64,000 nucleotides of DNA, from positions 434,001 through 498,000 of the forward strand of contig NEEC01000012.1 in NCBI GenBank assembly GCA_002189035.1, read 5' to 3'. Of the stretch, positions 30,632-43,100 are shown piece by piece. Both the position numbers and the translations under genes were made by a program. Numbering within the stretch: the first letter of the stretch is position 1; each line of letters begins with the position of its first letter. The DNA comes from Utricularia gibba. Lineage: Eukaryota; Streptophyta; Magnoliopsida; Lamiales; Lentibulariaceae. The notes below the pieces were generated by a model, which was not told where the DNA came from, made no database searches, and saw only the letters and a list, made by a program, of their open reading frames with translations.

Positions 30632-33600
30632 CGAAATTTCAACACGCTTTATGTAATTTTCCGTGTTTTTTTCTTTGCAAATTAGAGGAAGAAGAGCTCC
30701 AACCAGTGCCTGGTCGGTTTGATTCAGCTGAAGAGTATATCAGTGTATTTGAGCCTCTTTTGTTTGAAGAATGTCGGGCTCAATTGTACAATGCATGGGA
30801 AGAGGCATTAGAAGTAGCATCAAATTACGTCAGGGTGGGGATAAAGAATGTGGAAAGACGTGAAAGAGGTGTTATTTTATTTCTTTAAACCTCTGTTGTC
30901 ATTCATTGTGTACATGAATAATATAAATTCCTGATGGGAAATACCTCATGTTCACCACTTTTCCGTATGCTTCAATGACTTTTTTTTGCCTTTCCAGGAT
31001 GGTATGATGTTATCCTAGTTCCATCTCATGAATATAAATGGTCATTCAAGGAGGGAGATGTTGCAGTTCTTTCTTCACCTAGGCCTGCAGCAGGTATAAA
31101 CTTTTTTTTTCATTTTTTTTATTGTAAAGTGCAGCTGAAGGTATGAGTTGCTTTTGTTACAGCCAATGGTAAGAGAAACATTTCATCTACTCCAGACGTT
31201 GAGGGAAGAGAAGGAGTTAGTGGACGTGTTGCTGGCACTGTGAGACGTCATGTTCCTGTTGATACAAGGGACCATCTTGGGGCGATATTGCACTTTTATG
31301 TTGGTGATCTATATGAATCTAATAGGTATTTCTCTTTCATAATTTTCTTTTTTTTTGTGCTCTCCTAAGTTCTTTCACAAGTACATGATGGTCGCTTGCT
31401 ATAAGTTTTTTTGTACACACACTGAAGTTTAATTTTTTGCACGCACACTCACTTCTATCATTTTCTCTGTTTGTAACCAGCAAAACCGATGATGACAATA
31501 TTTTGCGGAAGCTTCAGCCTGGTGGTGTTTGGTACTTGACAGTACTTGGTACTCTCGCAACCACACAGCGAGAATATGTTGCTCTTCACGCTTTCCGCCG
31601 CCTCAATTTGCAGGTTCATTTTGAAGTTTGGTTTTGATCTTGTGACACTTATTTTTCAATATTCTGTCCTTGATGAGAAACTTTTTGCCTCTACAGATGC
31701 AAAATGCAATTCTGCAACCAAGTCCTGACCATTTTCCCAAGTATGGAGAGCAGCCACCTGCAATGCCTGACTGCATTACTCCGAATTTTGTAGAGTATCT
31801 GCATAAGACTTTCAATGGGCCTCAGTTAGCTGCAATTCAGTGGGCTGCAATGCATACAGCTGCTGGTACATCTAATGCAGCCATAAAGAAGCAGGAACCA
31901 TGGCCATTCACTTTGGTTCAAGGACCCCCTGGGACAGGTAAAACCCACACAGTATGGGGGATGCTTAACGTCATCCATCTTGTCCAGTACCAGCACTATT
32001 ATACTGCCTTGCTGAAAAAGTTGTCTCCAGAAAGCTATAAGCAGGCTAGTGAGAGCAACATGGATAATGTGGCTGTTGGATCAATTGATGAAGTTCTCCA
32101 GAGGATGGATCAGAATCTGTTTAGGACATTACCAAAGCTTTGCCCAAAGCCAAGAATGCTTGTATGTGCCCCATCTAATGCTGCAACGGACGAACTCCTT
32201 GCACGTGTCCTTGATCGTGGTTTTATTGATGGTGAGATGAAAGTTTACCGTCCTGATGTTGCCAGAGTTGGCGTTGATTCTCAAACGCGGGCTGCCCAGG
32301 CAGTTTCTGTCGAACGCAGAACAGAACAGCTTCTTATGAAGAGCCGCGAAGAAGTACATGGATGGATGCACAATTTGAGGCTTCGAGAATCTCAACTGTC
32401 CCAACAAATTAGTTGCCTTCAAAGGGAACTCTATGTTGCCGCAGCTGCAGGCCGTGCACAAGGATCTGTTGGTGTTGATCCAGATGTTCTTGTGGCAAGA
32501 GACCAAAACCGTGACTCCTTACTTCGAAACCTAGCTGCAGTCGTTGAAAACAGGGATAAGATACTTGTCGAGATGTCCCGGTTGGTCATTTTGGAAGGTA
32601 GATTTCGGACAGGCAGCAACTTCAATTTGGAAGAAGCTCGTGCCAATCTTGAGGCAAGTTTCGCCAATGAAGCTGAAATTGTTTTCACCACAGTATCAAG
32701 CAGCGGTCGAAAGTTATTTTCTCGGCTAAGCCATGGATTTGACATGGTTGTGATAGATGAAGCAGCCCAAGCCAGTGAAGTGGCAATACTACCACCCCTT
32801 TGCCTTGGTGCGGCTCGCTGTGTCCTTGTCGGAGATCCTCAGCAGCTTCCTGCAACGGTCATCAGCAAGGCAGCAGGAACTTTTCTTTATAGCAGAAGCC
32901 TGTTTCAGAGATTCCAGGAAGCAGGCTGCCCGGCAATGTTGCTATCTGTCCAGTATCGGATGCATCCTCAGATCAGAGATTTTCCTTCGAGGCATTTCTA
33001 CCAGGGCCGCCTTACTGACAGTGAAAGTGTTGCCAGATTGCCGGATGAACCGTACTACAAGGATCCTTTACTCCGGCCTTACATATTTTTCGACATCAGT
33101 CATGGTCGAGAATCTCACCGGGGAGGTTCAGTATCATACCAAAACACCCAAGAAGCCCAGTTCTGTGTTCGTATGTATGAGCATCTTCAGAAATCTCTTA
33201 AATCGATGGGCATTGGGAAAGTTTCCATTGGCCTGATCACGCCATACAAGCTACAGCTGAAATGCCTTCAAAAGGAGTTCAAGGACATTCTGAGCTCGGA
33301 AGAAGGTAAAGATATCTATATAAATACGGTGGATGCTTTCCAAGGCCAAGAGCGAGATGTCATTATAATGTCGTGTGTCCGTGCATCGGTAAGCGGAGTT
33401 GGCTCTTCTCAGAAAAAGAAAAGCAGCGGAGTTGGCTTTGTTGCAGACATCCGTCGAATGAATGTTGCTCTTACTCGTGCAAGAAGAGCACTTTGGGTTA
33501 GAATTCTTTCTCTTGGAGCTGCTGGTTCATGCCCCTGTTCTTTTGTTTTGTATTAAGCTCTGTGGTTACTTATTGACAGGTCATGGGAAATGCGAGTGCC

Positions 33601-33933
33601 TTGGAGCAATCAGAGGACTGGGCTGCTCTTATCAATGATGCCAAGTCTCGAAATTGTTACTTGGACATGGACTCTTTGCCTAAAGACTTCATTCCCGAGT
33701 CTCCTCTGCACGGCTCGTTTCCTTCCAAGAGCTCAAGCAGTCGAAGCTTGAGATCTGGTCCCAGATATCGTTCACTCGATTCACATGTTGACTCCACGTC
33801 CGGTACACCATCTGAGGACGATGAAAAGTCTAATGTCTCTGCATTTTCCAGAAATGGAAACCATCGAAACTTGAGGCCAGGCCCTGAAAATTCATTGGAA
33901 GGTGGTATTGCTCACTCCGGCGACAGACTTTGA
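29139..33933 (+). CDS. SEN1/senataxin-like superfamily 1 RNA/DNA helicase
   Basis: P-loop helicase of the UPF1/SEN1 group, expected to be nuclear and to act on RNA or R-loops. The start at 29139 gives MGSKSRVLFDLNELPTEIL, typical of the plant family formerly labelled tRNA-splicing endonuclease positive effector-related. Exon 1 (to 30435) encodes a low-complexity N terminus with an FDLNE motif and HASSVSGFQPFVRP. Later exons carry SAEEYISVFEPLLFEECRAQ and WYDVILVP. The large exon to 33496 holds the helicase core: Walker A GPPGTGKTHT, CAPSNAATDELL, DEAAQASE (motif II), GDPQQLPATV (motif III), QYRMHPQIRDFPS (motif IV), VDAFQGQERDVIIMS (motif V) and ALTRARRALWV (motif VI). The last exon (33582-33933) is Ser-rich. 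All joins are GT-AG and in frame. The first Met of the longer frame (29097) is less likely. Confidence 0.92.
30605..30630. repeat. Poly-T tract in helicase intron 1
   Basis: A run of 26 T residues a little upstream of the second exon of the helicase gene, within a polypyrimidine-rich intron end. Exact length is uncertain in such tracts. Confidence 0.85.
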
Positions 33934-34643
33934 GATGGCGGGTGGCATCTTACTCTCTGAAGAAAAAAAAAAAAATTGCCGCTGGTAACACCACACTACC
34001 AAGGGGTGGCGAAGCTACCGCTTTGTGGTGTTGAAGAGTGTGGATGCAAGCACTGTGAAGTGTACAGGGGAATAGGCTCTTCCCCCTGCCTTCCAGAGCC
34101 AGGGCAGAGCAGCAGAGAAAAGAATGATCTTGATGGGCCTGGTTAATGGCTGAGCACGGAGGGAATGCCTCTTGCACGCTATGATTCATGGGCATCAAAC
34201 CGATGAAGGAAGATAGATTTCAGAGCATCCCCATGGTGTGGAAAGGCTGGCTGCCGAACTCTGCTGGCTTACGTGGGAGAGGCCCTCGTTCTCTCAGCTT
34301 CTTCCTGTTGTAGATTCTCCTCCATCATCTGACTGACTCCCCTGCAAAGTTCAGATCTCATGAATGCGAATCGCAAAGATCTAAGATTTTTTTTAACCAG
34401 TGTCTCCTAAGCAATGAACTATGACAATTAGACAGTCAATTATGGAGGGGGGGAGCTGTTGACGGGGTTTATGGAGGCAGGCTGCAATCAGAACAAACTC
34501 CCCTAATACCTCTCGGTTTTCAGTCAAATCTCTGCTCAAGAATTCAAATCCTTCCAAACAAACCATGCACAAAACGGGCGTCAAATCATAGTATATATAT
34601 CGCCTACGATGATGAACAACGCAAAACCCAGAATCCCAAAGCG
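33934..34643. other. Helicase 3' UTR and LTPG promoter
   Basis: No gene is seen. The first half, with normal base composition, is probably 3' UTR of the helicase. A TATATATAT element at 34592-34600 lies 44 bases before the LTPG start codon and is a plausible TATA box. Confidence 0.55.
34592..34600 (+). promoter_or_regulatory. Probable TATA box of the LTPG gene
   Basis: TATATATAT in a region of otherwise mixed composition, at a spacing to the ATG at 34644 that would leave a very short leader. Confidence 0.45.
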
Positions 34644-35440
34644 ATGAGCATGTTATCAAAATGGGTTTTTCTGGCCATCTGCGCCATCGCCGCCGCTTCT
34701 GCTCCGGGACCATCGCCTTCCCAGGCGCCGGATTGCGCTGATCTTGTTTTCGACATGGCGGATTGCCTTTCGTACATGACCGGCGATGCTTCTACGCCTA
34801 GCACATCGTGCTGTTCTGGGCTTCAAAATGTGGTTCTGCTCAATGCTAAATGCATTTGCTTTGCTCTGCAAATGGGTCCAAGTTTGGGGATTGAGATCAA
34901 CATGACTAGAGCAGAACAGATGCCCACAATCTGCAGAGTGCAAGCTCCTCCCATCAGCATGTGCAACAGTAATTTTCCATCGAATTGTTCATTCAAACTA
35001 AACTCGTGATTCTAATCTTTCCCTTCATGCAGCGCCCACCGCGCCGGCGCGGGCCCCTGGTATGCTCTTCCCTTTTTAGATTGTTTGTTCCAGCACAAAG
35101 AAAAAGAGAAAACGAATGGCAGAGTTACTCTCAAAGCTTACGAAATTTCCTGGTATCTACAGTCACTTCATCACCTTCTCCGGCGCCAAAATTTCCTCCG
35201 CAGGCGTCTCCATCTCCGAAAGTTTCTCCGCCGCCTACGGCGGAAGCATCAAATCCCCCTAGTGAGGCACCAAAATCCGCGGCGGCGGAACCATCAAACC
35301 CTCCGAGTGAGACCCCTGCAGCGGATAGGTCTCCACCCTCCGGCGACTCTCCCAGGTCTTCCGGTCATTCCCGAATCCATCCTACATTCGCCATGGTTTC
35401 ATTCTCTCTCTCCGTGTGCTCGTATTTCTTTCGCGCCTGA
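34644..35440 (+). CDS. GPI-anchored non-specific lipid transfer protein (LTPG/xylogen-like), three exons
   Basis: Secreted lipid-binding protein of the cell surface. The signal peptide (MSMLSKWVFLAICAIAAASA) is followed by the eight-cysteine motif: C in APDCADL, C in ADCLSY, the CC pair in STSCCSG, CxC in AKCICF, then C in PTICRV and C in ISMCN. Exon 1 ends at a donor GTAATT near 34970. A very short Ala/Pro exon (about 35030-35059) and a third exon continue with SSPSPAPKFPPQASPSP and two SNPPSE repeats. A hydrophobic C terminus (FAMVSFSLSVCSYFF) before TGA is the expected GPI-attachment signal. The Pro/Ser-rich linker is of the arabinogalactan type. ATG at 34650 is an alternative start. The micro-exon join is my reading of the frames. 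Confidence 0.87.
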
Positions 35441-37147
35441 ATTGGGCCCACAATTGGGCTTTGAGTTGCTGAATGTGATTTGGGCTTTTAATTGAAATAA
35501 GAAAAACTAAATAGGATTGAAATTGTGGCTGGGTATTCCTGATGGTGGGCCCACGTTCGACGTGGAAGATACCATCCAGTCAAAATGCAGCCTGCACCAA
35601 CCAATCAAAATCATAGGCAGATAAGCAACTTAAATTTATAACCATTTAATAAAATATTAAAATAATGACTTTTTGTTATGCAAAATATAAGTGGGCCATG
35701 ACACGACACACCCTTATCTGATAACTACCTTGCTCTAAAAAAGTAATTAATTAGTTTTGAATAACACTCACAATAGCTATATAAATGATGAGTTGTCAAC
35801 CAACTTCATCTATTTCACTATAAAATTTTGGATATAATATAATTTCACCTATATTTATTACTATGTTTTAGGCACCTATAATATAATTTCATTTATAATT
35901 GGAGGTAAAGTTCAAGATATTTGAAAGATTATAGTATTAATGTTATATTAGAACTCATTAATCTTTAGATTACGTTTGTGAAGTATTTTTTTCTAATAAA
36001 AAAGTGTGAATATTATATATTACGATCAAAATTTTACATATATAGTAATCATTTTTTTCCCATAGTCAAATTACATTAGTATGCACCATAGATTTGGATG
36101 GGGGAAAAACTGGCTCAATTTTGTGTTCTCCCTGAAACTAAACTAAGCAGCCTGCAGCACCCGAATGGGCGGGGACCCGACCCGACCCGACCCCGTAAAT
36201 GTATGCATGCGACTTACTGCTTCAGACGACCGTACCGGCTACCGCATCCAAATTTGATTCCTTTTGTTGAGTTGGTTTTGAGAATAAAAGCGTGCACCTT
36301 TTTTGTTAGGTGCGGGAACCGTGAAGAGTTGGAGGTAGATGGGGCAAGTGAACGGCATTGGACCAGCACAGGGGGCATGGCATCCACCGGTCCACGCCGG
36401 CCTTCAATGGCGGAGGAGAGGATGGGTCCCACTGCAATGTTCTGGAATTTATTGCAATGGCACCTCCGCCCAACTAACGCCAACCAAACCCAAACCAGCG
36501 ACCAAACAGCACCCATTTTCCCTTCAACCCCCATTCAATATATACTTAACTTTAATCGAATGGTTCCGGTGAGGTCATTGCTAATGCTCCACCACTTGTG
36601 TGCTCAATTTTGCGTTCCACGACTTTTGGATTTCCACCATCCTCGTATCGCCTCTGTTATTGGGATCGTGTGATGTTTGACGCACACGCCTTTGTTTTAA
36701 AAAGGAAGGATTTTTAAGCTTTTCTCTCTTCAAGGCTGTGCTGTGTGAGTTGAGGTGAGCTGTTGTTTCAACTTCTTTGTTCTTGAATGAGGATCAATTG
36801 GCTTAGTTTTGTGGGATTGATCGTGTACTGCGGATGTGTCTGAAGCTGGTTTTTGAACCTTGGGCTCCTAATCCCTTTCATTTAGTGAGGCTGGGTAGGC
36901 AGTGAAGACTTTTTTCTTTAATTTCATCTTTCGTATTTGATCGTGGATTGTGTGATCCTTCATCACTGCTCCCACCCGGTGGTAGAGAAATTGCTGTTGT
37001 TGTGCGTACATGTGAATGTGATCTTCTGGTTATTAGTTTTGCGCGATTCCTGAATATTTTCCTGCTTCTAGTTCCCCACTTACGAGAAACAAATGATTTA
37101 CTTGATTTGGCAGTCCCTGAGAAGAGTTATTTTGTAGGTGACAGAAG
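35441..37147. other. Intergenic DNA and 5' leader of acetyl-CoA carboxylase
   Basis: The segment 35500-36090 is AT-rich without genes. The segment 36098-36673 has an open frame of 191 codons, but its composition and lack of any family resemblance suggest promoter/leader sequence. A CCCGA repeat lies at 36175-36195, and an ATGCATGC palindrome containing the RY core lies near 36202. The leader of the carboxylase gene probably includes an intron, as in other plants. Confidence 0.5.
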
Positions 37148-40100
37148 ATGTCAGAAGCACAGAGAAGGCTCCAGCATGACAACAGTGCTAGGTCACTGAA
37201 TGGATACATGAATGGAAGCATTCAATTGAGGTCTATGGCAGTGGAAGCTGAAGTGGCTGCGTTCTGCGAAGCCCTTGGTGGGAAGAGACCAATTCATAGC
37301 ATTTTGATTGCTAACAATGGTATGGCAGCAGTGAAGTTTATTCGCAGTGTTAGAACCTGGGCATATGAGACATTTGGGTCGGAGAAAGCTATTCTGTTGG
37401 TGGCAATGGCTACTCCTGAGGACATGAGAATAAATGCAGAGCATATTAGGATAGCTGACCAGTTTGTAGAAGTCCCTGGTGGGACTAACAATAATAACTA
37501 CGCCAATGTGCAGCTAATTGCTGAGGTTTGTTTGACTCGTTCTAGCTCTTTTATTTCATTTTAGTTTTTATAAAAAGGCCGAGGGAGATACAATTGAGGG
37601 GAAATACATATATCGACATAAACTTGGATTTGAATAAAGCTCAATGATCTAACAGTAATGGTATATAGTGTGAAGGTGAGAGGTTAAAGGAACCAATACT
37701 GAATCAAATGATGGTTTTGAGTCAAATTTCCAGGATATATATGATGTATAACTCACTACGGTCATTGTCCAGATGGCAGAGATTACGCATGTTGATGCTG
37801 TATGGCCTGGATGGGGTCATGCTTCTGAAAATCCTGAGCTACCTGATGCTTTAGCTGCAAAAGGGATTATCTTTCTGGGCCCTCCAGCAGCACCGATGGC
37901 TGCATTAGGTGACAAAATCGGATCATCTCTGATTGCACAGGCTGCAGATGTGCCAACGCTTCCCTGGAGTGGCTCACATGTAATGTATACGTGGCATTGT
38001 TCTGTATAATCATTTTTTACTTTTAATGCAACCAACTGATATGATGTACTTCAGGTGAAAATACCCCTAGAGAACTGTGTGATGAGTATTCCAGATTCCA
38101 TATATCAGGAAGCATGCGTTCACACCACAGAAGAAGCCATTGCCAGCTGTCAAGTTGTCGGCTACCCGGCAATGATAAAGGCATCCTGGGGTGGAGGTGG
38201 AAAAGGCATAAGGAAGGTCTGATTCATTCCATTGTTTTCTAGAAGGATTTCCACCTTCACTATCTCTACGTTGGTCACGAAGTTGTAGCAAGTTTACCAA
38301 GTTATTCATTTTATATTGTTTATATCCAATCATGTGGTGAATTGTTGCATTATTCACTTCCCGTATGATGTTTTGCAGGTTCATAATGATGATGAAGTCA
38401 AAGCTTTGTTCAAGCAAGTTCAGGGTGAAGTTCCTGGATCACCCATATTTATTATGAAAGTAGCTTCTCAGGTCAGGATACCTACATTTTCTTATGTTCG
38501 CACATTTTGGGAGTTGGTTTTTACACAAGAATATACTCATTACTCAGAGCCGGCATCTAGAGGTGCAGCTTCTCTGTGATCAGTATGGAAATGTTGCGGC
38601 ACTGCATAGCCGTGATTGCAGTGTTCAAAGGAGACATCAGAAAGTGAGTTTCTTCATATGCATGCTTCCATATTATGGAGCATGATATATGTAACGCCTC
38701 TTTTCTCCTGTGTTGTTAATTAAATGTACCTTAAGCATATGACATTCATTATCATTAGATTATCGAAGAAGGTCCAATTACTGTTGCCCCTCCTGAAACT
38801 GTAAAGAAACTAGAGCAAGCTGCTAGGAGGTTGGCGAAGAGTGTAAATTATGTTGGAGCTGCGACAGTGGAGTATTTATACAGTATGGAAACAGGGGAAT
38901 ACTATTTTTTGGAGCTAAACCCCCGGCTACAGGTTTCATTCTTTTACATCATGCAAGGGGGAACACATGATATTGTTAAATGGTCAATTTAGTTTCCCAT
39001 TCACTGAATAGATTAGAAATACTCTCATTGTAGTTGATGTTTTCATCCATGTTTTTGTGTTTTTATCTTGAGTGTAGGTAGAGCACCCAGTCACTGAATG
39101 GATTGCAGAGATAAATCTTCCGGCAGCACAGGTTGTAGTTGGGATGGGGATCCCTCTTTGGCAAATTCCAGGTCTCGCCCTTAATTTGTAGGAGTGCCAT
39201 CTAACTCCCTTTCATATTTCAATAAATCTTCTTAATGAACTAATTTCAGAAATACGGAGATATTATGGAAAGGAACATGGTGGAGGATATGATGCTTGGA
39301 AGAAGACATCTTCCCTTGCTACTCCATTTGACTTTGATAAGGCAGAGTCAACAAGGCCAAAGGGTCATTGTGTGGCTGTTCGTGTTACCAGTGAAGATCC
39401 TGATGATGGTTTTAAGCCAACTAGTGGAAAAGTTCAGGTAACATCATGTGGTGTAATGTTTTTATTCCATTTGTGATTTTATCATCTTTGTAACAATCTG
39501 TAATTAATTTGTGCAGGAACTGAATTTCAAAAGTAAGCCTAATGTGTGGGCATACTTTTCTGTGAAGGTATGAATTCAGAATTTCTGTAGTTATCTAAGA
39601 ATGATTCTTATTGTTCTTATACTTGCTGCAGTCTGGAGGGGGTATTCATGAGTTTTCGGACTCTCAATTTGGTGAGTTTAGAGTTTGAAGTTGAATCAAC
39701 TGATATTCATCAATTCATATTTTTGCAACTTCCAGTGGCCATCTTACCTGAAGTCTGTTTCTCTTACTTCAGGTCATGTTTTTGCCTTTGGAGAATCCCG
39801 AGCTTTGGCCATTGCGAACATGGTTCTTGGGCTCAAAGAAATTCAAATTAGAGGAGAAATTCGCACAAATGTCGATTACACTATTGATCTTTTAAATGTG
39901 ATAACCAACATCCCATCCCATTAAATTCCACTTGTAACATCAACTTTCGCTGAGTGTGGAAACTATTGAAATTCCTGCAGGTTGCAGAATATAAGGAAAA
40001 TAAAATTCATACGGGATGGCTGGATAGCAGAATTGCAATGAGGGTCAGAGCTGAACGACCACCATGGTATCTATCAGTAGTTGGGGGAGCACTTTATGTA

Positions 40101-43100
40101 AGCATGCTTTTGTCATCTGCTGTCAACATCTTTTTATGGATTAGCCGAACTGAACTGTTTTTTTCCATTTCTAGCCGAATTAATATGGTTTCTTTATATC
40201 ATGAAATCAGAAAGCGTCTGCCAGTAGCGCAGCAATGGTTTCAGAATATGTTGGCTATCTTGAAAAGGGACAGATACCCCCAAAGGCACTGAGTTCTTCC
40301 ATAACCTTTAATGATGAGTTATTGGTTTGTAATCCACCATCTAACTGACGTGTTTCAACTGCAGCACATTTCACTTGTCAATTCTTCAGTTTCTTTGAAC
40401 ATTGAAGGCAGCAAATATACAGTAAGTGCTAAGCATGTAGTGTCCTTAAATGGATGCACTTCTTTTATATTCTCTAATTTTGGCTGAGATTATATCCAAA
40501 ACGTTATATGATCTACATGAAATGACGAAATAGTACTCTTGATTGTTGGGTTTGCATCTTATGTATTATATCTCTTGGACATTTTAGATTAACACTACTA
40601 GAGGCGGTCCTGGAAGCTATAGATTGAAGATGAATAACTCAGAGATCGAAGCAGAAATACACACGTTACGGGATGGAGGTCTTCTAATGCAGGCAACCCT
40701 CTTTTGGTCTATTTTCTGATGCACACACATTTATGTAATATACATATATATATATGCATACATGCCTACATATATATGACTACTACATTATAGAAAAATT
40801 CACAAAATATGGGAAACGTAAGCGATGAAATCACCGAGCAAAAAAAGATGTTATATGTTTAACCAGACTGCCTTTGTTTCAGCTGGACGGGAACAGCCAT
40901 GTCATTTATGCTGAGGAGGAGGCAGCTGGAACACGACTTTTGATTGACGGAAGAACTTGTTTGCTTCAGGTCTGTTATTTCATCTTAAAATCTACTGCAC
41001 CTTTTTGGGAGTGACTTAATCAGATTTTTTTTCCCCAGAATGACCATGATCCCTCCAAATTAGTGGCTGAAACGCCATGCAAATTACTTAGATATCTAGT
41101 GGAGGATGAGGGCCACATTGATGCTGATACACCCTATGCGGAAGTCGAGGTCATGAAGATGTGTATGCCCCTTCTTTCACCTGCGTCTGGGAAGATCCAT
41201 TTTCAGATGTGTGAGGGTCAAGCAATGCAGGTAATTATTCATTCCCCTGCCTCGTTGACCTCCTTATTGTTCAATTTGGGAAATGAATTTATGCTTTTGT
41301 AGGCTGGAGAGCTTATTGCTAGATTAGATTTAGATGACCCGTCAGCTGTGAGGAAAGCAGAACCTTTCCATGGTAACTTTCCTATTCTTGGACCTCCAAC
41401 TGCCATATCTGGTAAAGTTCATCAACGTTTTGCGGCAAATATGAATGCATCTCAGATGATTCTTGCTGGTTATGAGCATGACATTGACAAAGTAAAGTTC
41501 TCTTGTCTTGACCTCATAAGAATGTTGATGATAATCTAACAGCTCTGCTTTTCAAGTTATTGATCATATACTAATTTATGTATTTCAGGTTGTTCAAAAT
41601 TTGCTTAGCTGCTTGGACAATCCTGAGCTCCCTTTCCTACAGTGGCAAGAATGTTTTGCTGTTCTGGCCAACAGACTGCCGAAGGATCTTAGAGCTGAGG
41701 TTGTGACAGCTTAGATATTATCTCCACTTCAAATATTAGTACTGCTGGTGGGGTGCTCTATCCACTTCATTAAGAGTAAACCTTTTTTGTGTGTGTACAA
41801 ATTTTGCAGTTGGAATCCAGATATAAAAATTTTGAGGGAATCACTGATATCCAGAATATTGAATTTCCAGCAAAGGTTCTGCGCACTGTTCTTGAGGTTA
41901 GTCTTTAGCTTCATATCTTTTTAGTTGATTATTTTTTTTCCATTTCTCATTATTTGGTAGCTTTCTTGTATCACCTTATGTTGATGCACAAATCTTGTAT
42001 TGCTTTGTTGTATTATTGATGTTGGTATACAAATCTTTCATGCTTCAGGCCCATCTGGATTCCTGTTCTCCAAATGAAAAAGGAGCTCAAGAACGTTTAA
42101 TTGAACCCCTGTTGAGTCTGGTCAAGTCTTATGAACGGGGACGAGAAAGTCATGCTCACATCATTGTTCAGGGCCTTTTTGAAGAGTATTTATCTGTCGA
42201 GGAATTATTTAATGACAATGTGCAGGTAAGATTGCTCAGTGTGTATTCATTTGTTCAGTGCCTTTTCGCACTCACTTAAAAGTTTTCTGTACATCTTCCA
42301 TTTTTTTTTTCTGAAATGCATAGGCGGATGTGATTGAACGATTAAGGCTTCACTATAAGAAAGATCTTCTCAGAGTGGTAGACATTGTGCTCTCACATCA
42401 GGTGTGCACGTATATGATGTTGTAATATTTATCAATACCAAATCCTAAAACTAGCTGTAATTCATCTTTTGTAGGATGTCAAGAGGAAAAACAAGCTGAT
42501 ACTGAGTCTCATGGAACAACTTGTATATCCTAATCCTGCAGCCTATCGTGATCAACTGATCCGGTTTTCTAGTCTAAATCATACGAGCTATTCTGAGGTG
42601 CATGATCTCTATGGATGTATTTGCATGACATAGGCATGTTTTTCCAGAAGGGATCCTGAACTTTTGTTGTCCATTTGTACTTTTTTTGTGCAGTTAGCTT
42701 TGAAGGCAAGTCAGTTACTGGAGCAGACCAGACTCAGTGAACTTAGATCTTCAATTGCAAGGAGTCTTTCAGAATTGGAGATGTTTACTGAGGACGGTGA
42801 GAATATGGATACTCCAAGGAGAAAAAGTGCAATAAATGAGCGAATGGAAGCCCTTGTTAATGCTCCATTGGCAGTTGAAGATGCACTTGTGGGTCTTTTT
42901 GATCACAGTGATCACACTCTTCAACGAAGAGTTGTGGAGACTTATGTTCGAAGACTGTATCAAGTACTGCTATTTTAACTCTCCAGAAGCCAGTTTTCCC
43001 TTCTTTGCTAACAGCCTGTTCCATTTTTTCACTAGGCCTACCTGGTAAAGGGGAGTGTCCGGATGCAGTGGCATAGATTTGGCCTTCTAGCATCATGGGA

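Noticed and set aside
36098-36673. 191-codon open frame upstream of acetyl-CoA carboxylase
   Set aside because: Its translation is low in recognisable structure, the reverse strand is equally open, and it sits where the promoter and leader of ACC should be. I treat it as chance.
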